From contig NZ_LGSS01000004.1 in NCBI RefSeq assembly GCF_001190785.1, forward strand, positions 62,001-126,000: a stretch of DNA of 64,000 nt. Direction: 5' to 3'. The notes beneath the pieces are model-generated. The model was not told the origin of the DNA. It did not search any database and saw nothing but the letters and a program-made list of their open reading frames with translations. Positions 36,594 to 46,029 of the stretch are shown piece by piece; positions within the stretch are counted from its first letter, which is position 1, and the number at the start of each line of letters is the position of its first letter. The translations under genes and the position numbers were made by a program. The stretch is from Gottschalkia purinilytica (GTDB lineage Bacteria; Bacillota; Clostridia; Tissierellales; Gottschalkiaceae).

Positions 36594-36677
36594 AAGAACA
36601 TTGATACTAAACCATTTACGGTATTTACTTTAGATAATTATTTTATATGAATTAATCTAAGAAAAGGAATGATATTT

Positions 36678-38039
36678 GTGAATAAAAATCGTGAAGAATT
36701 AATTAATGGTAATATGTTTAAATTGCTTTTAAAGCTTTCTATTCCAGGAATTATAGGAATGTTAGTCATAGGATTATATAATTTATGTGACGCTATTTTT
36801 GTAGGAAAATTAGTAGGAGAGACTGCCTTAGCTGCTGTAAGTGTATCCTCTCCATTTACTTTTATAAATAATTGTATTGCTGTACTTATAGGTGTTGGCT
36901 CATCTTCAATTTTGTCTCGTGCCATTGGAGCTAAAAACAATAAGGTGATCGATAAAATTTTAGGTAATTTAATAATATCTATATTAGTATTATCATTAGC
37001 TGTTACTATATTAGGATGTCTTTTTACAGAAAACTTACTTAGATTTTCAGGAGCCAAAGGAGATATATTAAAATTAGGAATAAATTATTTAAGAATATCA
37101 TACATTGGATCATTTTTTGTTAACTTTTCACAAAGTGCCAATATGCTCATAAGAGGCGAAGGAAAAATGAAAGAAGCTATGAGTATTATGGCATTAGGTG
37201 CAATATTAAATATTATCTTAGATCCAATATTTATAAAGGTTTTAGGTTTAGGTGTTGAAGGTGCTGCTATTGCTACAGTAATTGCTCAAATAATCCAGGC
37301 TTTAACTACATTTATATACTTTAAACGTAATAAATCAATAATACCAGTTAATAAATTAAAGTTTGCCTTTGATTTAATGCCAGAGATATTATCTGTAGGA
37401 GGTTCAGCAGCTATGATGCAACTTATGTATCTAGTACAACAAACTGGACTATATAAGCTTGCATCAATATATGGTGGAGATGAACAATTAGTATTAATGG
37501 GAGTAGCTCTTAGAATTTTAATGTTTACATTTATACCTTTATGGGGAATGGGACAAGGGCTTCAACCTATAGTTGGAATGAATTTTGGAGCAAAGAAGTA
37601 TGATCGTGTTAAAGATGCAGTTAAAATATTTAGTGTAGCTTCTGTATTATTTATAGGGATATTATGGGGATTTTACATGATTAAACCTACAGTTGTTTTA
37701 AGCTGGTTCCTTAATGATAAATCAGTAATAAAAAATGGATATAATTTGTTTAGACTTATGTTTTTAGCCTTTCCAGTATCAGGAGTTATCGTTATGTCTA
37801 TGACATTCTTCCAGTCAATAGGTAAAGGCGGGAAATCTTCAGTAATAATTCTTTTAAAACAGGTAGTACTTTTTATGCCTTTAGCTATAATGCTTACTAA
37901 AGTTATTGGAATTAAAGGAACTTGGGTCTCTTCTACAGTCACAGACTTAATAGTATTTTTAATTAGTCTTGTTCTTTTAGCAATTGAATTTAAAAAATTA
38001 GATAATGTAAAATTAGAGAAATCTTCTGTATTAAAATAG
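36678..38039 (+). CDS. MATE-family efflux transporter
   Basis: This 453-residue inner-membrane protein has twelve predicted helices in two homologous halves. It begins MNKNREELINGNMFKLLLKL and has the family features PGIIGMLVIGLYNLCDAIFV and GMGQGLQPIVGMNFGA. MATE pumps exchange cationic drugs for Na+ or H+. The GTG start at 36678 is preferred because AAAAGG lies about 10 nt upstream; the ATG at 36669 is too close. A leader peptide and hairpin upstream may control it. Confidence 0.92.
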   Translation: MNKNREELINGNMFKLLLKLSIPGIIGMLVIGLYNLCDAIFVGKLVGETALAAVSVSSPFTFINNCIAVLIGVGSSSILSRAIGAKNNKVIDKILGNLIISILVLSLAVTILGCLFTENLLRFSGAKGDILKLGINYLRISYIGSFFVNFSQSANMLIRGEGKMKEAMSIMALGAILNIILDPIFIKVLGLGVEGAAIATVIAQIIQALTTFIYFKRNKSIIPVNKLKFAFDLMPEILSVGGSAAMMQLMYLVQQTGLYKLASIYGGDEQLVLMGVALRILMFTFIPLWGMGQGLQPIVGMNFGAKKYDRVKDAVKIFSVASVLFIGILWGFYMIKPTVVLSWFLNDKSVIKNGYNLFRLMFLAFPVSGVIVMSMTFFQSIGKGGKSSVIILLKQVVLFMPLAIMLTKVIGIKGTWVSSTVTDLIVFLISLVLLAIEFKKLDNVKLEKSSVLK

Positions 38040-38084
38040 AATTTTCATAAAAATTTCTTGTAGAATTTAAATAATATCAAATAG

Positions 38085-38122
38085 AAAAGGTATGAAAGTT
38101 ATACATAACTTTCATACCTTTT
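38085..38122. terminator. Bidirectional terminator between MATE and ABC exporter genes
   Basis: AAAAGGTATGAAAGTT and its exact complement flank a 6-nt loop, with A/T runs on both sides. Confidence 0.85.
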
Positions 38123-38200
38123 AATATTAAAACATACTTACAACAGACTATAATTATATAATTTAATATTTCTTAACATTAGCCACAGCATTAAATTTTC

Positions 38201-39955
38201 TTAAACAGCATTAGGGGTATTTTTAAATTGACTTTTGTAAAGTTCAGTATAAAATCCTTTTTTATTTATTAGTTCTTCATGATTTCCCCTCTCTATTATT
38301 TCCCCGTCTTTCATTACTAATATTAAATCAGCATCACGAATAGTTGAAAGCCTATGTGCTATAACAAAACTTGTTCTATCTTTCATCATAGAAAGGAATG
38401 CACTTTGTATTTTCATTTCAGTTCTTGTATCTACACTACTAGTTGCTTCATCAAGTATAAGCATTGGAGGATCTATAAGCATTACTCTTGCTATAGTTAG
38501 CAGTTGTTTTTGACCTTCTGAAAGATTTGCTCCTGCTTCTGTAATAACTGTATCATAGCCATCTGGGAGTCTTTTTATAAAGCTGTGAATATGTGCTGCT
38601 TTAGCTGCATCTTCAATTTCCTTTTGAGTTGCATCCTGCTTTCCATAAGAAATATTTTCTCTTATTGTCCCTTCAAAAAGCCAAGTATCTTGAAGAACCA
38701 TTCCAAATAATGATCTAAGATTATTTCTTTTTATTTCATATATATCTATTCCATCAATTAAAATCTTACCCTTAGTTATATCGTAAAATCTCATAAGTAA
38801 ATTAACCATAGTAGTTTTTCCTGCACCTGTAGGTCCAACGATAGCAATAGTACTTCCTTTTTTTATTTCTGCATTAAAATTATTAATTAAAGGAACTTCT
38901 TCTACATATGAGAAAGATACATTATCAAAAGTCACATTACCCTCACAGTTTGTAATTTCTTTAGTATTTTCTAAATCTTTTGGCTCTGGTGTTTCATCTA
39001 TTATTGCAAATACTCTTTCACAAGATGCAAGTGCTGCTTGAAGTTGTGTTGCAACACTAGTTACATTATTTATAGGTTGTGAGAATTGTGTAGAATACGT
39101 TAAAAAACTTGATATTGTTCCTACACTAAGCCCTCCCAAAACTGACAATAGACCACCAACTACCCCAACTAATACATACGTAACGTTATTAATAAATCTA
39201 ATTGAAGGATTCGTAAGTGATGAATAAAATTGTGCTTGTTGACCACATTTATAAAGTCTATTATTAATTTCTTTGAATTTTGCCTCGGAACGTTTTTCAT
39301 AGCCAAATGCTTTAACAACTTTTTGATTTCCTATCATTTCTTCAATATATCCATTTAATTCACCTACAGTTTTTTGTTGTTCTTTGAACATTTTATTTGA
39401 TCTATTTGTAATAAAAGAAGCTATTATAAAACATAATGGAGTCATAAACAATATAACTAAAGTTATTTTTACGCTTAAAGCAAACATCAATACAAGAGAA
39501 CTTATTATAGTTATAATTCCAGGATAGAATTGAGTTATGCCTTGAAATAATCCTTCAGAAATAGCATCAATATCATTTGTAAGTCTACTCATTATATCTC
39601 CATGTGCATTTACATCAAAATATTTAAGTGGAAGAGTACTAATTTTGTCAAAAGCCTCATTCCTTATATCTTCAACAGTTCTAAAAGCTATGATATTTGC
39701 TATAATTGTAAATATCCACATAAACAATGAGCTAACTATATATACTATTGCCAAAATAATTATTATTTTTAATAAATTATTAAAGTCTACCCTTCCCCTT
39801 CCTATGATTTTGTCTATTCCCTTTCCTACAATAAAAGGGATAAAAGCTGTCAAAGCATTACTGATAAGTGCACATATAAGAGATATACTCATGTATATTT
39901 TATAATTTCCAATATACTCGAATAATCTAAATAAACTATTCTTTTTCAACTTCAT
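38201..39955 (-). CDS. Heterodimeric ABC multidrug exporter, subunit with canonical catalytic glutamate
   Basis: This 584-residue half-transporter has six N-terminal helices (about 20-310) and a nucleotide-binding domain (about 345-584). The domain carries Walker A GPTGAGKTT, Walker B MLILDEATSS (catalytic Glu) and switch His in VIAHRLSTI. Its signature is LSEGQ rather than LSGGQ. The start at 39955 has AAAGGAG just upstream and lies within the end of the partner gene. The partner lacks the catalytic Glu, so the pair forms one active and one degenerate ATP site, as in BmrCD and LmrCD. It likely exports drugs or lipids. Confidence 0.92.
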   Translation of the reverse strand: MKLKKNSLFRLFEYIGNYKIYMSISLICALISNALTAFIPFIVGKGIDKIIGRGRVDFNNLLKIIIILAIVYIVSSLFMWIFTIIANIIAFRTVEDIRNEAFDKISTLPLKYFDVNAHGDIMSRLTNDIDAISEGLFQGITQFYPGIITIISSLVLMFALSVKITLVILFMTPLCFIIASFITNRSNKMFKEQQKTVGELNGYIEEMIGNQKVVKAFGYEKRSEAKFKEINNRLYKCGQQAQFYSSLTNPSIRFINNVTYVLVGVVGGLLSVLGGLSVGTISSFLTYSTQFSQPINNVTSVATQLQAALASCERVFAIIDETPEPKDLENTKEITNCEGNVTFDNVSFSYVEEVPLINNFNAEIKKGSTIAIVGPTGAGKTTMVNLLMRFYDITKGKILIDGIDIYEIKRNNLRSLFGMVLQDTWLFEGTIRENISYGKQDATQKEIEDAAKAAHIHSFIKRLPDGYDTVITEAGANLSEGQKQLLTIARVMLIDPPMLILDEATSSVDTRTEMKIQSAFLSMMKDRTSFVIAHRLSTIRDADLILVMKDGEIIERGNHEELINKKGFYTELYKSQFKNTPNAV

Positions 39956-41684
39956 CACTCTCCTTTGAAAGTTGTGAATTACATATCTCTTTATATACAC
40001 TACAATTGTCAACCAATTCTTCATGGGTTCCAATACCTGCAACTAAGCCATCATCCAAAACTATTATTTTATCTGTAGTTTTTATTGTACTCACTCTTTG
40101 ACTAACCATAATAATAGTCATTCCTTTTGTATTCTTCTTAAGATCACTTCTAAGTGCCGCATCAGTAGCATAGTCTAACGCACTTAAGCTATCGTCCATA
40201 ATTAGTATTTCTGGTCTCCCTACAAGAGCTCTGGCTATAGTAAGTCTTTGCTTTTGACCTCCTGAAAAATTAACTCCTCCTTGAGATACATTAGTTTCAT
40301 ACTTTAATGGAAGCTTTTCAATAAATTCTGCAGCTTTACCGATTTCAGCTGCTTTTTTAACTTCCTCTATACTTGCATCTTCTTTTTCCCATCTTATATT
40401 CTCTGAAACCGTTCCAGAAAATAAAATTGCCTTCTGTGGCACTATCCCTATTTTATCTCTAAGTTCTTCTTTAGAATATTCTTTAACGTTAATTCCGTTA
40501 ATTAGAACTTCTCCCTTACTAACATCATAAAGTCTAGGAATTAAATTTATAAGTGTTGTCTTACCTGCACCAGTACCTCCGATTATTCCAACTGTTTGTC
40601 CATGATCTATTTCAAAAGAAACATTACTTATTGAATATTCTTTTGAATTTTCATATGCAAAAGATACATTTTCAAATTTTATTAAGTTAACCTTTTCATC
40701 TGACTTCTTATCAGCTGAAAAATTATCATTATATTCTATACTTGGATTTGTATCAAATATTTGGTTTATACGTGAAGCACTCGCCACAGCTTTAGTAAAT
40801 ATTATAATAAGGTTAGCAACAATAGTAAGTGCTGATAAAATTAAAGTTGTATAATTTATATAAGCTATAATTTTTCCTCTTGTAATTGCACCACTATTTA
40901 CTCTAACACCTCCAAACCATAATACAAATAAAACTGAAAAGTTCATTATTATACTTGTAATTGGAGACATTAAGGCTGAGATTTTGCCTACTTTAATTGA
41001 AGTATTTGTTTGATCTTCATTTGATTTTTGAAATCTCATTTTTTCATATTCCATTTTTGAAAATGCCCTTATAACTCTTATTCCAGATAAATTTTCTCTT
41101 AATATCAATGCTAATTTATCTAGTTTCTTCTGAACTGTTTTGTATAAAGGAAGTGATCTGCTCATTATCATATACAAAACAAAGGCAAATATAGGAATAG
41201 ATAAGTACATTATTGTTGAAAGCTTAACATCTAAAAACATTACCATTATAATTCCGCCAATACATAAAAAAGGAACTCTTATAGCTAAACGAATAAACAT
41301 CGCTAACGCTAATTGAAGTTGATTCACATCATTTATTACACGATTAATTAGTGAGGCTGTGCCAAACTCATCAATTTCACTATAAGATAGAGTACCTATT
41401 TTTTCAAACAACTCTTCTCTTAAAATTGTTCCGAATCCTTGAGATGCTATAGATGAATAATATTGACATATAAAAGAAAATATAACTCCCATTGTAGCAA
41501 TAAGAAGCATTATACCTCCTATTTTCAGTATGTATGGTGTACTTTCCATCTTTATACCTTTATCCACAATCAAAACCATAATTGTAGGTATTGATATTTC
41601 AAGTATGGCTTCTAATAACTTAAAAATTGGTCCTAAAATAACTTGTTTTTTATATGGTTTAATGAATCTAAATAATTTAAACAA
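39936..41684 (-). CDS. Heterodimeric ABC multidrug exporter, degenerate-site subunit
   Basis: This 582-residue half-transporter has six helices (about 15-310) and a nucleotide-binding domain. Walker A is GGTGAGKTT and the signature FSGGQKQRL is canonical. Walker B reads ILIMDDSLSALD with Asp in place of the catalytic Glu, and the switch residue is Gln (MVSQRVSTI). These substitutions define the degenerate partner of heterodimeric exporters. It overlaps the downstream subunit by 20 nt and is divergent from a LysR gene. Confidence 0.92.
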   Translation of the reverse strand: MFKLFRFIKPYKKQVILGPIFKLLEAILEISIPTIMVLIVDKGIKMESTPYILKIGGIMLLIATMGVIFSFICQYYSSIASQGFGTILREELFEKIGTLSYSEIDEFGTASLINRVINDVNQLQLALAMFIRLAIRVPFLCIGGIIMVMFLDVKLSTIMYLSIPIFAFVLYMIMSRSLPLYKTVQKKLDKLALILRENLSGIRVIRAFSKMEYEKMRFQKSNEDQTNTSIKVGKISALMSPITSIIMNFSVLFVLWFGGVRVNSGAITRGKIIAYINYTTLILSALTIVANLIIIFTKAVASASRINQIFDTNPSIEYNDNFSADKKSDEKVNLIKFENVSFAYENSKEYSISNVSFEIDHGQTVGIIGGTGAGKTTLINLIPRLYDVSKGEVLINGINVKEYSKEELRDKIGIVPQKAILFSGTVSENIRWEKEDASIEEVKKAAEIGKAAEFIEKLPLKYETNVSQGGVNFSGGQKQRLTIARALVGRPEILIMDDSLSALDYATDAALRSDLKKNTKGMTIIMVSQRVSTIKTTDKIIVLDDGLVAGIGTHEELVDNCSVYKEICNSQLSKESDEVEKE

Positions 41685-41756
41685 AGTCTAATCTCCTTAT
41701 AATATAATTTATATTGAATTCTTTTTATATTTCGCCTATTATTATATCAAGCATAA

Positions 41757-41775
41757 ATGTATATTAAAAATACAT
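41757..41775. promoter_or_regulatory. LysR-type operator candidate
   Basis: ATGTAT and ATACAT with a 7-bp AT spacer contain a T-N11-A dyad in the divergent region between the ABC exporter and the LysR gene. This is the usual place and form of a LysR-type binding site. Confidence 0.45.
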
Positions 41776-41820
41776 AATATGTATCGATTATATACAATTT
41801 TTATATGGGAAGTGGATATT

Positions 41821-42687
41821 ATGGACATTAAGCAATTAAAATATTTTTATACAATTGCAGAAGAAGGGCAAATAACTAGTGCTGCAAAAAGACTTAATAT
41901 TGCACAACCTCCTTTAAGTTACCAATTAAAAAATCTTGAAAATGAATTAGGAGTAAAGCTTGTTGAAAGAGGAAGTCGTAATATTAAGTTAACAGATGCA
42001 GGACTTATGCTGTATAATCGTGCAAAACAAATATTAAATTTAACAGAAACAACTATAGATGAACTAAAAGATTTTAAGAAAGGGATTCAAGGTACTTTAT
42101 CTATAGGAACAGTATCATCTTCTGGTGCTGCACTACTAACTGATAAATTAAATATATTTCATAATAAATATCCATTTATAAACTTTGAAATATATGAGGG
42201 AAATACCTATGAATTATTAGAAATACTGAATAGAGGTATAATTGAAATTGCAATTGTTCGTACACCCTTTAATACTGCAGATATAAGTCATATTTACTTA
42301 CCTTCAGAACCAATGGTTGCAGCGATGGTGGAAAGCTTAAATTGGGATAATAATAAAATTATTGATATAAAAGCCCTAATGGATAAGCCTTTAATAATAT
42401 ATAGACGATTTGAGAAATTAATATTTGATGAATGTCATAATTCAGGGTTTGAACCTAAAGTTTTTTGTAAAAATGATGATGCACGAACCACCTTATTGTG
42501 GGCAAATGCTGGTCTTGGTATAGCTATTGTTCCAAAATCAGCACTTAAACTTATAGGTTCATCAGATTTATTATATAAAGAAATTAATAATAAATCTTTA
42601 TCTACTCAAATAGCTGCAATATGGATGAAAAATGGTTATCTTTCATCTGCTGCGAAGAACTTTTTAAATACTTTTGATAATGGATAA
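41821..42687 (+). CDS. LysR-family transcriptional regulator
   Basis: This 288-residue regulator has an N-terminal HTH (about 1-60: MDIKQLKYFYTIAEEGQITS, then AAKRLNIAQPPLSYQLKNLE) and a C-terminal substrate-binding domain. The ATG at 41821 is the usual family start, with GGAAGTGG upstream; upstream ATG codons lack a ribosome site. The divergent layout suggests it regulates the ABC exporter operon. The effector is unknown. Confidence 0.92.
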   Translation: MDIKQLKYFYTIAEEGQITSAAKRLNIAQPPLSYQLKNLENELGVKLVERGSRNIKLTDAGLMLYNRAKQILNLTETTIDELKDFKKGIQGTLSIGTVSSSGAALLTDKLNIFHNKYPFINFEIYEGNTYELLEILNRGIIEIAIVRTPFNTADISHIYLPSEPMVAAMVESLNWDNNKIIDIKALMDKPLIIYRRFEKLIFDECHNSGFEPKVFCKNDDARTTLLWANAGLGIAIVPKSALKLIGSSDLLYKEINNKSLSTQIAAIWMKNGYLSSAAKNFLNTFDNG

Positions 42688-42691
42688 TTAT

Positions 42692-42728
42692 AAAAGACCT
42701 ACAAGAGTAGCTATTTGTAGGTCTTTTT
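42692..42728 (+). terminator. LysR gene terminator
   Basis: AAAAGACCTACAA pairs with TTGTAGGTCTTTT around a 10-nt loop and runs into T residues. Confidence 0.85.
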
Positions 42729-42854
42729 AATTAAGTACTTTTTAATCTATTCATTTTTTTATTAATGTAGTAATTACGTATGACTAAAATTCCAGTCTTT
42801 GTTTCTTCTCTTCCTCTTATAATTTGTTGTTTACATTTAGTTGTATTTTAAAAA

Positions 42855-44237
42855 TTATCTTATACTCGGAAGTTTAATAATTGCCTTCATTCCTTGGTTA
42901 TAATTGCTTTCTAATACAAGTTGTCCTTTATGAGCTTGTATGATTCTTGAAACCATTGGCAATCCCAGCCCATGTCCATTAGCAACAGTATGTCTTCTTT
43001 TTGATGAATATGGAAGCTCTATCAAATCTAAAAGTTTATCCTGCGGTATTCCTTTTCCATTATCAGATACAATTAAGTAGCATATCTGACAATCTGACGA
43101 AATACATGTTTTTAGGAGAATTTCACATCCATTTGGATTATGTGTAATGCTATTTTGCACCAAGTTAGTAATAGCACGAAGCAATAGTTTTTCATCAGCC
43201 TTTACCTTTACATCTTCATTGGAAACATCTAAGATAATTGTAAATCTTTCATCCAGCCCATTGTTAATAAACTCTGAAGCAATCTGTCGTACAAGAACAG
43301 ACAGACGTATGATTTTTAAGTTTAATGGTTGCATTTCATATTCTAGCATAGATACAAGGTTTAAGTCATTAACAAGGGATCGAAGCTTTTCTGCCTGCTG
43401 TCGAATAATACCAGCTTGCTTCCGTTGCTCCACAGGTATAACCATACTTTCCTCCAACTGACTTGCATAACCAAGCACCATAGAAAGCGGAGTCCGGCTG
43501 TCATGAGATATACCTGCAATCCAGTTAGAACGTGCTTCATCCCGTTCCTTGAGTGTAGCATTTTTTTCTTGCAGTATATTGGAAGTATGGTTGATGCTTT
43601 TTGCAAGGTCACCGAAAATGTACTTTGATTTAACGTATACATTCTCCTCCTTGGCAAGAGCATGAATTCCGTCTACAAGAGATTTTATAGATTTAATAAG
43701 CCGTGTACCTATTAAAATTGATAAAAGTAAAGCCAATGCAATATTGCCTATTAATAAAGCAACTAACCGTATTGGTAAAGAGCTTATCCAACTAACAGGA
43801 AAATAAAACTGATATTTACCATAGCTGTTCTTTGGATAGCCAACAACTACAAGACCATCGTCATGCTCCCAAACAAAAACAGGGTAGTCCATTAAATAAT
43901 TTCGTGAAAACTTTGCTACATCGTTTATGGTATAAGTAAGAGGAATTTCTTTAGGTAATCGGTAATTCCAGACTACCTGTCCATTATTGTCTAGAAGCAT
44001 TGCCCATGCGTTATTTTGAGCTAACAGCTTTTCAGCAGACTCACTCAGATAGTACCTTGTATCCTTTAATTTAAGATTTGTTGCTACATTTTCGAGTACA
44101 GCTTTAGAAGAGTATTTTTCGTTCATTCCATTAAAAATAAATGAACCAAGTAGAATATAATTCAAAACCAGAATAAAAACAGATATTATAATTGTCGCAC
44201 CTAGAAATCGTCTTAAAATCCGAATAACACCTTCCAC
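42855..44237 (-). CDS. Sensor histidine kinase, CprK/antimicrobial-peptide type
   Basis: This 460-residue kinase has helices at about 12-32 and 158-180 enclosing an external domain of about 125 residues. A HAMP-like linker, a DHp with IAGISHDSRTPLSMVLGYA (phospho-His) and a HATPase with NLVQNSITHNPNG and GHGLGLPMVSRII follow. GGAG-like sequence precedes the ATG. It is 4 nt after the response regulator gene, and both are divergent from a lantibiotic-type ABC transporter they probably control. Codon use looks less AT-rich than the flanks. Confidence 0.9.
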   Translation of the reverse strand: MEGVIRILRRFLGATIIISVFILVLNYILLGSFIFNGMNEKYSSKAVLENVATNLKLKDTRYYLSESAEKLLAQNNAWAMLLDNNGQVVWNYRLPKEIPLTYTINDVAKFSRNYLMDYPVFVWEHDDGLVVVGYPKNSYGKYQFYFPVSWISSLPIRLVALLIGNIALALLLSILIGTRLIKSIKSLVDGIHALAKEENVYVKSKYIFGDLAKSINHTSNILQEKNATLKERDEARSNWIAGISHDSRTPLSMVLGYASQLEESMVIPVEQRKQAGIIRQQAEKLRSLVNDLNLVSMLEYEMQPLNLKIIRLSVLVRQIASEFINNGLDERFTIILDVSNEDVKVKADEKLLLRAITNLVQNSITHNPNGCEILLKTCISSDCQICYLIVSDNGKGIPQDKLLDLIELPYSSKRRHTVANGHGLGLPMVSRIIQAHKGQLVLESNYNQGMKAIIKLPSIR

Positions 44238-44241
44238 TTTC

Positions 44242-44952
44242 TTACTCCTCCTTTATTATCAGCTTGTAACCCAGTCCTCTGACAGTAATAAGACTTTCTG
44301 GTTTTGAGGGATCTGTTTCTATCTTCTCTCGAATGCGTCTGATATGCACCATAAGAGTATTTTCATAACTATATAAGTCATCACCCCAAACTGCTTGACA
44401 CAGAGCATCACTAGTCACAATACGTCCTTGATTTTCATACAACTTCAAAAGAAGCCCGTGCTCCTTTGCAGTCAATATCTGTTGTTTTTTATCTCTATAT
44501 ACTATAGCGCCTTCCAAATCAACAATACATCCTTTCAACATAAAAATTGGCAAACGTTCTGGCATTGAAGTAATATAAACACGTTTGAGTATAGCAGTCA
44601 TCCGAAGAAGAAGCTCTCGAGGTAAAAAAGGCTTGGCAATATAATCATCTGCACCTAATCCAAGTCCCAATAAACGATCTTCATCCTCATTCTTTGCTGA
44701 TAGAAAAAGCACCGGTATCTGTGAAAATTGTCGTATAGAAGAAAGCAACTCAAATCCGTCGCCATCAGGTAGCATAACATCTAAGATTGCAACATCAGGT
44801 TTATCTGAACGACAAATCTTCAAAGCCTCTCCACAATTTGCAGCAGAATATATTCGATAAAATCCTTCTTTGCGTAAAAAACTATCTATCATATTTCTAA
44901 TTTCAAGCTCATCATCCACGATAAGTATTTTTTTGTTTTTTATATTTTCCAT
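44242..44952 (-). CDS. OmpR-family response regulator, CprR-like
   Basis: This 236-residue regulator has a receiver domain (about 5-120) with acceptor Asp in VAILDVMLPDGDG and Lys in GLGADDYIAKPF. A winged helix (about 140-233) has ENTLMVHIRRIREKIETDPS. It starts 165 bp from the divergent ABC operon; a direct repeat in that gap is a plausible binding site. Confidence 0.92.
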   Translation of the reverse strand: MENIKNKKILIVDDELEIRNMIDSFLRKEGFYRIYSAANCGEALKICRSDKPDVAILDVMLPDGDGFELLSSIRQFSQIPVLFLSAKNEDEDRLLGLGLGADDYIAKPFLPRELLLRMTAILKRVYITSMPERLPIFMLKGCIVDLEGAIVYRDKKQQILTAKEHGLLLKLYENQGRIVTSDALCQAVWGDDLYSYENTLMVHIRRIREKIETDPSKPESLITVRGLGYKLIIKEE

Positions 44953-45023
44953 ATCAAATCACCCATCTTTATTATACTTTACATTTATAAGATTTTTATT
45001 AATTCTTAACTTTTGCTTTAGAT

Positions 45024-45040
45024 TTAAGGTTGCTGTAAGG
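45024..45040 (+). promoter_or_regulatory. Direct-repeat operator candidate for the response regulator
   Basis: TTAAGG and GTAAGG repeat with an 11-bp period, one helical turn, as expected for OmpR-family dimers. They lie between the divergent regulator and ABC genes, about 80 bp before the latter. Confidence 0.4.
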
Positions 45041-45117
45041 TTTTCGTTAGCTTCAATAAAGGTACCGATGTTATGATGGTTTTCAAAATAAAAATTTAGA
45101 TTGGAGTTGAAAATAAG

Positions 45118-46029
45118 ATGAATACAGTTGTAGCAACCCATAAGCTGTCGAAACACTATGATGACATTTGTAGGGTGAACAGTATAAATTTGATGGTTCA
45201 CGAAGGGGATATATACAGTTTTCTTGGTCCTAATGGAGCAGGAAAATCCACTACACTTAAGATGCTCTTAGGGTTGGTCAAGCCAACAGAGGGTGAAATT
45301 ATGATTTTTGGAAAGGATTTTCATAAAAATCGTCAGTCCATTTTGAGCCAAACCGGGTCACTTATTGAGTCACCTTCGTATTATGGACATCTAACAGGTT
45401 TGGAAAATATGCGTGTTATGCAGCGCCTACGTGATGTACCAGACAAAAAGGTGCAAGAAGCTTTGGAAATCGTTCATCTGGAAAATCAGAAAAATAGAGA
45501 AGTTAATCACTATTCACTAGGCATGAAGCAACGTCTTGGAATTGCCATGGCACTGATTGCTTTTCCAAAGCTTTTGATACTGGATGAACCTACCAATGGA
45601 CTTGACCCTGCCGGTATTGGAGAAATCCGTGAGCTTATCAAGTCATTACCTAAGCGTTATGGTATTACCGTTTTGCTCTCCAGCCACCTGCTCTCCGAAA
45701 TTGAACAGATTGCTACCTCGGTTGGTATTATAAGCAATGGAAATCTTCTATTTCAAGGTAGTATGGACTTATTGCAAGCAAAAAGTAAAGCCTGTATTTC
45801 TATAAAAACGCAAAATGATAAAGTAGCAGAAAGGTTGCTACTAAGCAGGGGATATATGCCTGTAAAAAATAATGATTCCCTAATTTTAGAAAATCTAAAG
45901 GATGCACAAGTAGCACAGGCAAACAAGACACTTGTGAATGCGGGTATCGATGTCATCCGTATTGAGGAGCATAAAAAGAGTTTAGAGGATATATTCCTTG
46001 AACTTACAGGAAAGGAGGGAAACCTTTGA
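45118..46029 (+). CDS. Lantibiotic-protection ABC transporter ATP-binding protein (CprA/NisF-like)
   Basis: This 303-residue ATPase has Walker A GPNGAGKSTTLKM (about 38-50), signature YSLGMKQRLGIAMAL, Walker B LLILDEPTNGLDPAG and a C-terminal extension. It belongs to the same BcrA/NisF group as the 33415 ATPase. It overlaps the next permease by 4 nt. With two permeases it forms an FEG-type transporter that removes peptide antibiotics from the membrane. Confidence 0.92.
   Translation: MNTVVATHKLSKHYDDICRVNSINLMVHEGDIYSFLGPNGAGKSTTLKMLLGLVKPTEGEIMIFGKDFHKNRQSILSQTGSLIESPSYYGHLTGLENMRVMQRLRDVPDKKVQEALEIVHLENQKNREVNHYSLGMKQRLGIAMALIAFPKLLILDEPTNGLDPAGIGEIRELIKSLPKRYGITVLLSSHLLSEIEQIATSVGIISNGNLLFQGSMDLLQAKSKACISIKTQNDKVAERLLLSRGYMPVKNNDSLILENLKDAQVAQANKTLVNAGIDVIRIEEHKKSLEDIFLELTGKEGNL

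Noticed and set aside
36638-37057. Minus-strand open frame over the MATE gene
   Set aside because: Antisense of well-conserved MATE sequence; no ribosome site or recognisable product.
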